Source: Cercis canadensis (Eukaryota > Streptophyta > Magnoliopsida > Fabales > Fabaceae). From it: a stretch of 64,000 bases of DNA. Made by a program: the position numbers and the translations under genes. Below are positions 13,555-24,934 of this stretch, in pieces (the stretch's first letter is position 1; every line of letters starts with the position of its first letter). The stretch is from contig QAOA01002442.1 of assembly GCA_003255065.1 (NCBI GenBank), positions 256,552-320,551 of the forward strand. Reading direction: 5' to 3'. The notes below the pieces were generated by a model. That model saw only the letters and a list, made by a program, of their open reading frames with translations. It was not told the origin of the DNA and ran no database searches.

Positions 13555-14230
13555 TTAAATATTCATACACTCTATTTGCACTATATTGTTGAAGCTTTGG
13601 TGATTGAGTCTTCAGACAATTGATTCTTCAATGATTATTTGGTGAAATTACAAACATTTTGGTCATTCTTCGAAAAATTAGCGAATTCATTTGTCTTGAA
13701 AGATTTTTTTTTTTCTTTGCTTTAATGTTTGGCCAAATGTGGTATCATATGGTTTTATTTGTCTCTTTTTTTTTTTTTCTGGAATGTATGTATAGCGAAA
13801 TCATATTATTTTATTGTCTTTTCTTAATTGTATTGCTGCTATATCATTTCACAGAAGAATAGGAATTTTATTTATTTATAGTTATATTTAAGTTATTAAA
13901 TATCTTTTTCAGTACAATGAGTGCACAAAATGTATTGTTTACATTGAATTGTAACTTTTATAGTGCAGAAGCCAATTAACAGTGTTAAATCTATTTGAAA
14001 CTCAAGTGTGAGATTTATTGCAATGCACATATTGCTTATTTGCGAATGTATGGTAGGAGTTGGCTGCTACAATTGCAGCAGCCAAATTTTGTTCGTAGAA
14101 GGGGACATGTTATTAAAATACACATATACTTTATGTTTGACTTGAACAACCTGTAGAACTAAGACAGCAGCAATTTTTTGAAAATACAACTTAATTTTGG
14201 GAACACAAAGTGGGGAGGCAGTGTGGAGTT

Positions 14231-14707
14231 TCAGTTGTTATAGCTGCACAGACATTCCAAATAACTACAACGACCCGTGAACGAATTCTCCTTCGTCCTG
14301 CACGTTCTAGAGCAAGAAACACTATTCATACAAGGCCCTTTAAATGTTCCGCTAGGCTTTTCCAAAAAATGTGTACAGCTGTATTTGCACTCACATTTAA
14401 ATACATTACACTCTCCTTCCAGTGCACCCTCCGCCCCCTTGCACAGTTTATCACAAGCCTCAAGGAAATAGCATGCCCCTTTAAACATGGTGCTAGGATA
14501 CTTTTCTGTACAATCATTTTCATCCATTATTTGTACTCCTGCACATATTAAAATTAAGAAAAGAAAAGAAAATAAGATGATATTGACTAGTTATGATCCT
14601 CCCCGAAAACATATAAGAAAGAGAGACTTACCATTGATGGATGAAAGGAGAAGGAGAAGCCAAAGGAAGGCAATAAAGATGGAGGATTTAGAAACAGAAG
14701 TACTCAT
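14231..14707 (-). CDS. Two-domain defensin-like (DEFL) secreted peptide, apparently intact
   Basis: Two exons: 14707-14632 and 14538-14231 (intron 14539-14631, GTAAGT..TGCAG, phase 1), giving 127 aa. Residues 1 to about 25 form a classic signal peptide (MSTSVSKSSIFIAFLWLLLL then SSIN), so the product should be secreted. The mature part has two tandem cysteine-rich domains. Domain 1 has C-x12-C-x5-C-x3-C-x10-C-x4-C-x-C-x3-C, matching the eight-cysteine plant defensin pattern. Domain 2 (from PSGTFKGPCMNSVSC) repeats it up to CSYLECLCSYNN but has no terminal cysteine of its own. GEC and GRC steps resemble the defensin gamma-core. It is the only array member with both exons open and in phase. DEFL peptides act as antimicrobials, ion-channel blockers or pollen/embryo signals; which applies here cannot be told. 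Confidence 0.85.
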
Positions 14708-14763
14708 AGTTGGCTAGAGATTAGAGGCTCTTGTTTGGTGCTTAAGGTGAAGATTAGCTTAGG

Positions 14764-14771
14764 TATATATA
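14764..14771 (-). promoter_or_regulatory. Probable TATA box of the DEFL gene
   Basis: TATATATA lies about 57 bp upstream of the DEFL start codon. The surrounding GCTATATATACCTAAGC is conserved in the other units (for example near 5553, 8603, 12380 and 18271, with small changes), as expected of a shared core promoter. Confidence 0.6.
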
Positions 14772-15856
14772 GCAGGAGGAAGGGCACTGATTTCGATACT
14801 TGATCAGCTACAGACATTGGAGAAAAATGGTTGCAAGTGCTGCTTAGGATCTTCCTCCTAATTAAGCCTCTTTATATTTTCTTAGTGGGAATCTTCCTGG
14901 TACGGCTGCTGTTTGTTTTCTTCATTTCTTTCGCATCCGCATCATGCATCCTGTCACCTGTCCAGTAAGATGCATGTTTGTACTTTCTTAGGACCTTGTC
15001 CTCTCCTTCTTACTCATATTATGCTGTTCGGCAGTTACTAGCCACCTTTTTCTTTTGTATTTTATTTTTTTAAGAAAAAAGTAAACAGGAATACAGCATA
15101 ATCACTAACTCAGAAATATATACATATAATTTTTAATACGAATGATTCTTCCACACTAATTTGGCGCATATTACAAAAACTTAAAAGATCCCAATTAAAA
15201 TTTAGATGGGTTAAGCTAAATCCAAATAATCTATGGAGAGTGTAATAAAATTAATAGTTTATTATAACATCAGTCAGTTTATAACTAGTAAAAAACCAAG
15301 CTTTTGAATTCTGAAAAAGATAATCCATTATCATGAACAACTTCAGTTATGTGCTAAGCTCACCACCTTATGAAATACATGCATTACACAATATTATTTC
15401 CTTCTCAATTTACAAGATGCTTTTAGCTAAATATGAGTAAGGATGGATGATCCCAAGTTGTACTAAAATTCTTTTCTAAATGATGTGGCGATCGAAGCCA
15501 AATTGCCACATCATCAATTTAGTTGAAGAAAATTACAATTAAAACTAAAAGAAAATGGTTATAAATCAGTACCCTTGTTTCTAATAGTTGAGCTTATTTC
15601 TATATAGAGTTGTAATTGTAACATATTTTAAAACTTATTTGATAATGTGGCATTTCCAACTACCATCATTCGTGACAAGAATTTTTATGCAATTTTTAGG
15701 GCATCTATTTTTTTTTCTTTTTTCCTGTGAAGGGACATCTATATCATTACTAGTATAATATAGATATAACCAATATTGGCACCATTTAGCATTAAGCATT
15801 CATTTCTATTACGCCAAATGAATGTACATATATAATAGTTTCCACTCATTGCACAC

Positions 15857-17095
15857 TCGTTCTTGTTGCGCTATTTAGTATTATGCTCAGCTTTCCACAA
15901 ATGAAGAATTAATCAACAAGTATTATCTAGCATAAATACGTGCTTACCACAGTGTTTATTTACTTGTTTAATAAATATTAGATAAAATTAATAGGAATTA
16001 ATGTTTTGGTGATTTTAATGACAAAAAGAGGCGAGTGAAATTGCTTGAAATATACTTTATTATTATTATTATTATTTTGTCTATGGGAGTAGCCTATCAC
16101 ATCCCAAACTTTCATCCACCCTCTTTTCCAATGAGATTTATCATGAAATCTCCATTATAGAGTACTGGGTGCTCAACTACTAGGGACTAAAAAACACTTT
16201 ATTAATAATATAATGACTTAATTACAATTTTGGTTCCCTTATTTTGACAAAGTAAACAATTTGATCTCCCTTCTTTAAAAAATGAATGATTTAAGCCTTT
16301 CTATTTTGACAAAAGTTGCAAATTTAGTCCCTCCGTATCTCAAATGTTAAAAAATAAACGAAAATGCTGATATGGCAATGAAAATTTATTATTTTAATAT
16401 GATTCTACCCAAAATATCAAAACTAAAATTCAAAAAAAAAAAAATTCTCATTTTTCTCTATTTACAAGTCTAGATCAAGTCTTAAAGGACTCAAAATCAA
16501 AATCCCACCGTTCAAAGTCAATATCTATGTCTTTGGAACCTCCCCACAATATTTCATCTCGATCAAACAATGAATAACTTTGGTTCATCAGTTTGATGAA
16601 AACTGCTAGAATATAGAATCAAAGCCTATGTATTGTTATTTTTCTAGCGGTTTTTATCAAACTGAAAATCTAGAGTCATTCATCATTAGATCAACCTAAA
16701 GTTTTGTGGGGAGGCTCCAAAGACGTAGATATTGACTTTGAACATTTTGAGACCTTTAAGCCTTGATCTAGACTTGTGAACTGGAAAGATGAGAGCTTTT
16801 TTTTTCTAAGATTAGTCTTTGTATTTTGGGCTGAATCATATTAAAATAATAATTTCTTATTACCACATCAGCATTTCTATTTTTTTTTAATGTTTGAGAG
16901 ACAGAGGGACCAAAATTGTAATTTTTGTCAAAATAGAGAGGTCAAATCATTCATTTTTAAATAAAGAAGACCAAATCGTTCACTTTATTAAAATATAGGG
17001 ACCAAAATTGAAATTAAACCTAATATAAACAAACACACCTACATAACAAACAAAGAAAGTTACATATGTAATATTGGCTGAAATATATACTTGTT
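15857..17095. other. Sequence unique to one array unit, mostly the foldback MITE
   Basis: Homology to the other units stops at about 15857 (TTTCCACTCATTGCA) and resumes near 17095 (GCAAATATAGCAACAAC). Besides the MITE at 16215-17020, the remaining 360 bp is AT-rich with no recognisable gene. Confidence 0.6.
16215..17020. mobile_element. Foldback MITE with long inverted arms, probably Mutator-like
   Basis: The element is close to a full palindrome. Its left end (GACTTAATTACAATTTTGGT) matches the reverse complement of the right end (GGTTTAATTTCAATTTTGGT), and the pairing continues through the GATTCTA and CTAGATCAAG blocks towards the centre. The flanks are TAATATAAT (16206-16214) and TAATATAAA (17021-17029), 8 of 9 matching. 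A 9-bp target duplication points to a Mutator-like origin. There is no coding capacity. Confidence 0.75.
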
Positions 17096-18141
17096 TCTAC
17101 AACATGTAGAACAAACAAGTAGCTATAGCAAATATAGCAACAACTTTTTCTTGGGAACACAAAATGGCCTTGTGGTTGGAGTCCAGAGTTTTGTTTAATT
17201 GTTCCATATAAACACAGTAGGTTACTTGCATTATAATTGATTTCCTCATAGCTGTTTGCCACATATTTGTGGTATATTTTTTAAGCTTTGGTGATTGAGT
17301 ATTCTTTAATTTGATTCTTCAATGATTATAAGTACTTTCTCTTAGCAAATAAAGTGTACTAGATAGGTTCGCAATGCTATTTTGTTCATTTAGCATTGCT
17401 GGGTATTGCTTCTAGAGGTTGCCATAAATTGGCAAATGTAAGGTTCAATGAAATTAGCCATTGACTCTTTACCATTATTTGGTGAACTTACAAGCATTTT
17501 GGTCATTCTTTGAAAGATTAGCTAATTCATTTTCTTGCAAGATATTTTTTTCTTCTCTTGAATGCTTTCGGCCAAATGTGGAATCATACGGTTTTATTTT
17601 TGTATTTTTTTTTCTTGAGTGCATGTATAGCGAAATCATTTTATTTTATTGTCTTTTCTTACTTCTATTGGTACTATATCATTTCACATAAGAATAGGGA
17701 TTTTATTTAATTTTTATTATATTTAAATTATTAAATATCTCTTTCCATGCAGTGAGTGCACATGATGTATTGTTTATATTAAAATGCAACTTTTACAATG
17801 CAAAAATCAATAAACAGCGTTAAATCTTTCAAAACCTCGAGTGTAAGATGTATTGCAATGAACATATTGCTTATTTGCGAACGTATGGAAGGAGTTGGCT
17901 GCTGTCATTGCAGCAACAAAATTTTGTTCCTAGAAAGGGACATGTTATTAAAATACACATACACTTCATTGGTTCATTTGCATCACCTGTAGAGCTAAAA
18001 CTAAATAATAGCAATTTTTGAAACAAGAGCTTAATTTTTGGAACACAAAGTGGGAAGGTAGTGTTGGTTTCACTTATAAGATGACATTGACTTGTTAATT
18101 ACGAATCCTCCTTGAAAAATAGAGAAGAATGAGAGACTTAC

Positions 18142-18216
18142 CATTGATGGAGGAAATGTGAAGAAGAAGCTATAGAAAAGCAATGAAAATGGAGGATTTA
18201 GAACAGAAGTAGCCAT
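18142..18216 (-). pseudogene. DEFL signal-peptide exon, relic of the 18-kb unit
   Basis: Matches exon 1 of the intact gene, with the ATG region and GTAAGT donor recognisable, but it is broken. Exon 2 is absent from the unit: flank-type sequence (TGTTGGTTTCACTTATAAG) replaces it near 18062-18080. Fossil. Confidence 0.75.
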
Positions 18217-19178
18217 AGTTGGCTAGATATTAGAGGCTGTTGTTTGGGGCTTAAGGTGAAGATTAGCTTAGGTATATACAGCAGGAGCAAAGGCACTGCT
18301 TTCAATGCTTAATCAGCTATAGGCATTGGAAAAATGGTTGCAGTTACTGCTTTTTGTTTGCTTACTTTCATTCATATCAGCATCATTGTCCGGCAGTATG
18401 CTTGTACATGCTGGTGTACTTTCTTAGGTCCTTGTCCTTTCTTTCATACCCGTATTATGTTGTTCGGCTGTTGCTAGCCGTTTCTTCTTTAAATAGACTT
18501 CAAAATCATTCACAAATATCTTCATTATTTTCAAAATTTCATTGTTGCAATTAATTTAGTGTTGTTAATTAAGGGAGCTTGTTACTTGCATTAGCAGCCA
18601 ATTTTTCTCTTAAACTCGAGAAACTGAAAATGAAAATGACTTTTAGAAAATAAAAATAAAAATAAAAAACATTTTCAAAACGAAACAGACCCATTGGCTT
18701 GGTTTTACTATTTTAAAGCTAACAATAAACAAATGTACGAGCCTTTGTGGCTAAACCACAAAGAACTGGAATTGCTATTAGTAATTCAGTACTTAAGATG
18801 TCAACGCGCCTGGAGTTTTTTGTTTGTTTGACTTGATCAAGGTCTGCCACAAACTTTTAAATGAAGAACTAATTGAATTAAAAGATTGTAGAATATAAAT
18901 AAATTAGAAGTGGGAGAAGAAAAGTGAAGAGAAAAATGTGGGAAAAATTGTATTTTGGCCCCTATGTATATATAATATATGCCTTGTGTTCAGCCAACAA
19001 CCTTTCGGAATAATATTAAGTTTATCTAAAGCAAAATATTAAGGATATACACAGAACAAGTGAGATGAGTTTCAATCCCTATACAAGAGTAGATTCACCT
19101 ATTCTACTTCCCATTTTTAGGCATTTAAAATCATATTGTTGTCAGATTGTAACTAATCAACCGTACAACTTTTATTAA

Positions 19179-19367
19179 GAGTAAAACCCATTTTTTCATC
19201 CTTGAAAAATGACATTGGTGACAATTTAGTTCTTAGATGTTAATTTCGTATGCCAGTTTAATTCTTCGGCCTATGAATGATTGAAGGATTAAATTGTCAC
19301 TATGAATGATTGAAGGACTAAATTGTCACCAATGTCATCTTTCAAGGATGAAAAATGGATTTTACTC
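19179..19367. mobile_element. Mutator-like MITE with perfect 9-bp target duplication
   Basis: 189 bp with terminal inverted repeats starting GAGTAAAACCCATTTTTTC on the left and, in reverse complement, GAGTAAAATCCATTTTTC on the right, pairing for over 40 bp. It is flanked on both sides by TTTTATTAA (19170-19178 and 19368-19376). The paralogous unit at 10493-10501 carries one TTTTATTAA and no insert: an empty site inside the window. Inside is a short tandem repeat, TATGAATGATTGAAGGA twice. Confidence 0.92.
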
Positions 19368-20656
19368 TTTTATTAATGTTTAGTGACTCCAAGAATAATC
19401 TATATATAGTTCAATAACGAAATTAGTTCAACCTAACTGAAGCAATCTCACACAGCACAAATAGCATAACTGATTTAGGTAGTCACCCACACTCGCATAA
19501 GGTTGAGCTCCCTAGTTCTAAATCCCCATTTACCCAATTTTTCAAGCTAGAAATTCTACTTTTTTCTATCTAATAACAAATTGTATTAACAAAAATAATT
19601 AAGGAATATCTTTAGGAAGAGCAGAAAATGACATTTAAATTATTGTTGCAAACATCAAAACCAGGACTATTTTGACTAATAGACTTCAGTTGAAAAACAT
19701 TCATATTTTCTCTCTCCTTTTTTTTTTTTTCTTTTGAGTTACATAAGAGCACAATGAAATGAGCAAAGGAGATGAGAGTACATAGCGAGAAAATAACCCT
19801 TAATGTCAAAAACTACAAGCATCTCACCATATTATTCCCTTCTCTATTTGCAGTATGCTTTTAGCTAAATATGAGTAATGACCATGGATGATCCCAAGTT
19901 GTACTAAAATTCTTGTTCTAAATGATGTGGCGATATTAACTAAAATGCAATGTCATCAATTTAGTTTAAAAACGTTACAATCTAAACACACAAAAAAGTC
20001 TATTATAAATCAATTAGTTCCCTTTGTTTCTAATAATTGAGCTTATTTCTTTTTAGATTTGTAATTGAAACATACTTTTAAATTTATTTGATGAAGTGGC
20101 ATTTTCAACTGCCATATCATTTTGGGCAAGAAATTCAGTGCAATTTTTAGAGCATTAATATCTTCTTTTTTTTTTTCTTTTTCTTTTTGTTGTGAAAGGG
20201 CATCAATGTCATTACCTTTTTCTTTTTATATATATACAACTCTGAATTTGAATACTAAACCCACAAGCCGTGAGGTCGATCTTAATAGAACTCAGCTACA
20301 AGCCCTTTGGCATCTATATCATTACTAGTAAAACATAGATATAATCAATATTGGCACCATTTGGCATAAGCATTCCTTTCTAGTAATCCAAATGAAGTAC
20401 AAAATAACTTCCACTCACTGCAATTGTGAAGAAGTTGTTCAAAAAGTTTGTCTCTACACAGCACTCTCAGCCTTACTAAACTTTTGGATTTGCCAATTCT
20501 CTTTCACCTGCCGAGGATGAGAAAGAAAGAAACATGCAGAAATACTTTCCTGCCTTTTTCTTATAAAATAAATTTTATATTTAAATATCCTTAATTGTTC
20601 TTTAATGTATTTTTTCTAACAACAGAACTGTGTGCCTTAATTGTTGAGTTTCTCAG

Positions 20657-21011
20657 GATCCAATCTGAATGGTTTGTTTGGAAGGCAATCTGGGACTACT
20701 CCTGGATATTCGTATTCTGCAGCTAACAAGAACATGGCTGTGATTTGGGAGAAGACTTTGAATGATTAGTTGTTTAATCTCAAAATGGTACAAATTTAGT
20801 TTGTATTTCTATATTGAATGGAGGATAGATGGGATGGAAAATATGATACACGTATGTAGATAGTAGAACCTGAGGGCAAAAACCTAAAATACTGCAGAAA
20901 TATTTTATTGTGCAGTATATTCCAGGGACAAAGATGGTGTTCCCTGGTCTTAAGAAACCAAAGGATTGGGCAGACCTTATTGCATATTTGAAAGAGTCAC
21001 TGCATGATTAA
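20657..21011 (+). pseudogene. Cytochrome c gene fragment, second copy (exons 2 and 3)
   Basis: A paralogue of 13200-13554. Exon 2 (20657-20787) reads [20 protein letters not shown] and [11 protein letters not shown]. It has lost one Glu codon (WEEK to WEK) and has a stop in place of the Leu codon after LND (reading LND, stop, LFNL instead of LNDYLVNP after a small shift in composition). Exon 3 (20916-21011) reads [20 protein letters not shown] and LIAYLKE, closer to the canonical protein than copy 1, but a single-base loss near the end changes the C-terminus to LHD. Exon 1 is not visible here either. Non-functional. Confidence 0.87.
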
Positions 21012-21780
21012 ATTTTCATACACTCTATTTGCACTATATTTTTGAAGCTCTGGTGATTAAGTCTTCAGACAATTGCTTCATCAATGATTATAACTACTTT
21101 CTCTTAGATAATAAAGTATATTAGATAGGTTCGTAATGCTATTTTGTTCATTGAGCATTGCTGGCCATTGCTTCTCGAGAGGTTGCCATAAATTGGAAAA
21201 TGCAACGTTCAATGAAATTTGCCGTTTAACTCTTTACCATTATTTGGTTAAATTACAAACATTTTGGTCATTCTTTGTTGTCTTGCAAGATTTTTTTTTT
21301 TCTTTGCTTTAATGCCTTCCGCCAAATGCGGTATCTTATAGTTTTATTTGTGTCTCTTTTTTTTCTTGATTGTATGTATAGCGAAATCATATTATTTTAT
21401 TGTCTTTTCTTAATTCTATTGCTACTATATCATTTCACAGAAGAATAGGAATTTTATTTAATTTTTGTTATATTTAAGTTATTAAATATCTTTTTCTGTG
21501 CAATGAGTGTACAAGATGTATTGTTTACATTAAAATGTAACTTTTATAATGAAGAAGCTAATTAACAGTGTTAAATCTATTTGAAACTCCAGTATGAGAT
21601 TTATTGCAATGTACATATTGTTATTTGCGATGTATGGTGGGAGTTGGCTGCTACAATTGCAGCAGCTAAATTTTGTTTGTAGAAGGGGACATGTTATTAA
21701 AATACACATACACTTTATTGGTTAATTTGTACAATCTGTAGAACTTTTGGGAACACAAAGTGGGGAGGTAGTGTGGAGTT

Positions 21781-22088
21781 TCACAGATTATAGCTGCAAT
21801 AACATGACAAATGATTACAATGACCCGTGAAAGCATTTTCCTTCTCCCTACACGTTCTAGAGTAACCAACACTATTCCAACAAAGCCCCTTATATGTTCC
21901 GCTACGCACGTCACTAAAATGTCCACAGCTCTATTTGCAATTACATTTAAATAACTCACAGTCTCCTTGAAGTGCACCCTCCTTCTCCCTGAACAGTTTG
22001 TCACAATACAGAATATCATTGCATGCCCCTTTATATAGGGTGCTAGGATACCTTTCTGTACAACTCTTTCCAGACATTATTTGTACAC
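21781..22088 (-). pseudogene. DEFL two-domain exon 2, broken copy
   Basis: Same length (308 bp), acceptor and phase as exon 2 of the intact gene, with most cysteines of both domains in place (SCTERYPST, YKGAC, YCDKL, CELFKCNC, then SGTYKGLC, GHCNHLSCYC). It is broken, with about one break plus some changed cysteines. Its exon 1 and promoter are absent because a Ty3/gypsy fragment begins at 22181, inside what would be the intron. Fossil. Confidence 0.85.
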
Positions 22089-22180
22089 CTGCACATCTAG
22101 AAAGTAAGAAAAGAAAAGAAAATAAGATGATACTGGCTAGTTATAATCCTCCCCAAAAATAGATAAGAAAGAGAGACTTT

Positions 22181-24265
22181 GACGTGGATTGGGTTCAAGA
22201 GATTTCATGGATCGAGGAGAGCATAATAAGGTCCAGAAGAAAAGAGGTCCTAATTGACATGTGGACAATAATAAAGGCGTAACTTTCAGCTCGGGTGGAG
22301 TTACAGGGCCCATGACCCGCCGTTTCGAAGCTCGTTCAAAGGCCCACATCGTGGCCACCTGGTTTCACTCAATTGAGGCCATTTTTGGGCCCAAAATCCT
22401 TAAAAAAAACGTCGGTTTTGGGCTGTTTTCTAGTTTGCTGATTTCTTTTGTAATGTTTTAGGGTTTCCTTTTAGTACTTAAGCTTTATGTTTCATTGTAG
22501 CCACATTCAGAATATTATTCAATTTTCTTTTGAAATTATACAGTTTGTTCTTGAGGTTCCTTTGATTGTGTTTGAGGTTCCTTTCTTTGCTTCCTCGCTA
22601 CGTCGGTTTGGTATCAGAGTGGTTTGCTTGACGGCTTGATGTCAGGTGGTCCAGGTAGAGTTGGCGGTAGTGCTCTCGATGGTGTTCGAGGTGCTGAGAC
22701 CCCAAACCATGGGGTGGAGGTTGACATGCTAGCGCATCAAATTGATCAGATCAAAATTCGGCTTCAACGTCATGATGAACGTTTTGATCGCCTGGATGAG
22801 GTGCTTGGTCGATTGGAGGCATGACTTGACAACCCCAACAGGATTCAAAATGATGGCAGGAGAGTGCCTGGCGGCGATGCTGGCCACAGGTAGCCTGTTA
22901 ATTTTCCTCGTCCTAGAGATCTTAAAAGGGGGAGACAGGTTGATACAGAGGAAGATTCAGAAAAGGATGAAGTCGAATATTTCGATGAACCACCCAGGAG
23001 GAACAGGAGGAATGACCATGGCGATAGAGAGTCTGACTTCAGATTGAAGGTAGATATTCCTTATTTCCAAGGTAACCTAAACATTGAGGGTTTCCTGGAT
23101 TGGATTGCAGATATTGACCACTTCTTTGAGTATATGGAAATACCTGAAGAGAAAAGAGTTTGGCTGGTTGCATGTAGATTGAAGGGTGGTGTGTCTGCTT
23201 GGTGGGAAAGGTTGCAGAGTAGGAGGATTCGTGAAGGTAAGGCATCTGTTAGAACATGGAGAAGAATGAGATGACTGTTGCTGAGTGAATTCCTTCCCCC
23301 TGATTACGAACAGTTCCTATTCTAGCAGTACCAGAGATGTCAACAAGGTCAGAGGTCTATCCATGACTATTATGCAGAATTTACAAGGTTGGCAACTAGG
23401 AATGATTTAAAGGATACAGAAGGGCAACAGGTAGCCAAGCTCTTGGAGGGTCTGAAACCATTCCTTAAAGACAGAATAGGAGTGTAGGTTGCAAGAACTT
23501 TATCTGAGACTCGTAATCTGGCCTTGAGGGCTGAGCAGTTGATGCAGGAAAGAATTAGAACAGAATGCCCCTGTAGAAATTATAATGGGAATGCCTATAA
23601 GACTACTGCTAATGACAGGAGCAAGGTGATTGCAGAAAATAGAAATAAGGATGACAGGGCTGCAGGAAAACAGAAAGTGCCAAAAGCAAGGGAAGCACAA
23701 AAAATAGCCAACTTGTATACCAGACCCTACCCAGGGAAGTGTTTTAAATGTAATCAATCAGGCCACAGATCTAGTGACTGCCCCCTCAAAAAAGCAGTCC
23801 ATGTTGTGGAACGAGAGGAAGATGAGGAGGAAGAGGTGTGTGGTCCAGATGGAGTGCTAGAAGAATGTGATTCTGATGAAGACAATGACAATGATGAGAG
23901 TCAGAATTATGTTATCAGGAGGATGACGTTCACACCGAAGCAAGAGGATGATACCCAGCGGCATCAATTGTTTAAGACCAGGTGTACCATTCACAGCCGG
24001 GTTTTTGATGTTATTGTTGACAGTGGTAGCTGGGAAAATATTATTGGTAAAGACGTTGTGGAGAGCTTGGGGCTGAAGGTGGAGAAGCATCCTAATCCCT
24101 ACTCAATCAGTTAGATTAAGGCTGGTGACAAAATCCAAGTAACTGAACGATGCATGGTACCCTTCTCTATCGGTAAGTATAAGGATGAAAATTATTTTGA
24201 TGTGGTAGATATTGAAGCCTGTCACTTGTTATTTGGTAGACCTTGGCAATTTGATGGAAGCATAT
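22181..24265 (+). mobile_element. Ty3/gypsy retroelement fragment (LTR part, gag, protease)
   Basis: In order: the end of an LTR (22181 to about 22606), an initiator-Met PBS (22609-22620), gag with YFQGNLNIEGFLDWI and SAWWERLQSR (about 23040-23260), a CCHC knuckle CFKCNQSGHRSSDC (about 23741-23782), and an aspartic protease region with VIVDSGS (about 24010-24240). It is broken, with a handful of breaks, and no reverse transcriptase or integrase was recognised. The fragment at 60.4-63.8 kb is the same family. It lies between two parts of a DEFL array unit. Confidence 0.88.
22609..22620 (+). other. Primer binding site of the Ty3/gypsy fragment
   Basis: TGGTATCAGAGT, one base different from the perfect tRNA-iMet complement seen in the sister fragment at 61094-61105. 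Confidence 0.85.
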
Positions 24266-24934
24266 GTGAGACGAAGAATTGATTATTTGGTTAATTTGGT
24301 CAATTTTGTTACCATTTCTTGTAAGTTTGTAACGATGTGACTTGGTCTCTTCTCACATGTGGCAACCTGATCAAACTGCCCAAACTAAACCGTTCAATAT
24401 CGATTTGGTTTGGTTTGGTTTCTGTCATGAAATTCACTCAAACCAAACCAAATCGAACCAGTAGATTATGGTTGGTTCGGTTGCTAATATGCCCTCAAAA
24501 CCGCCCAAACCGAACCGTGAACACCCCTACTATTGACCATCCGAGCATTTGACCCACCAAGTTGGGCTTTTGGAGCACCTACCTTATTGGCTGATCGGTT
24601 TGAACTGTTATTTGGTGATTTTGGAAATATGGTCTAAGGCAGCGTGCTAAGAGGAGGAGTGCTTACACAAGCTTCTTGATCTTATGGTACTTTAGCTAAG
24701 AGCCTTGAAGGGAATGTCTGGTGTAGTACACGGGAAATTGGATTTTATTCTCTTCTCAAAAAATGGTGGAGCTGACAACTTGGTCGCTAGTGACAAAGTA
24801 TATATAGAGAGTTTTTGCTGGCTTTGGCCTGGAGAGGATGGGAGGCGAGGCGAGGTATTGCTTTAGCTATTCAAAAGCTTGCTAGCAATCCGAGATCCAG
24901 AAGAATGGGAGAACTCGGTCTTGGGCAGCTCACA
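24266..24934. other. Unassigned segment between the gypsy fragment and the resumed array unit
   Basis: 24390-24530 is rich in AACCGAACC/GGTTTGGTT and ends AACACCCCTA, resembling the right end of the hAT-like MITE at 53561-54007, so it is probably part of a related MITE. The remaining 390 bp has no recognised gene. Array homology resumes at 24934 with GTTGGGTTAAGCTAAATCC. Confidence 0.5.

Noticed and set aside
14210-14551. 113-codon plus-strand frame over the DEFL exon
   Set aside because: Shadow of the DEFL coding strand; the minus-strand frame has the cysteine pattern, signal exon and splice sites.
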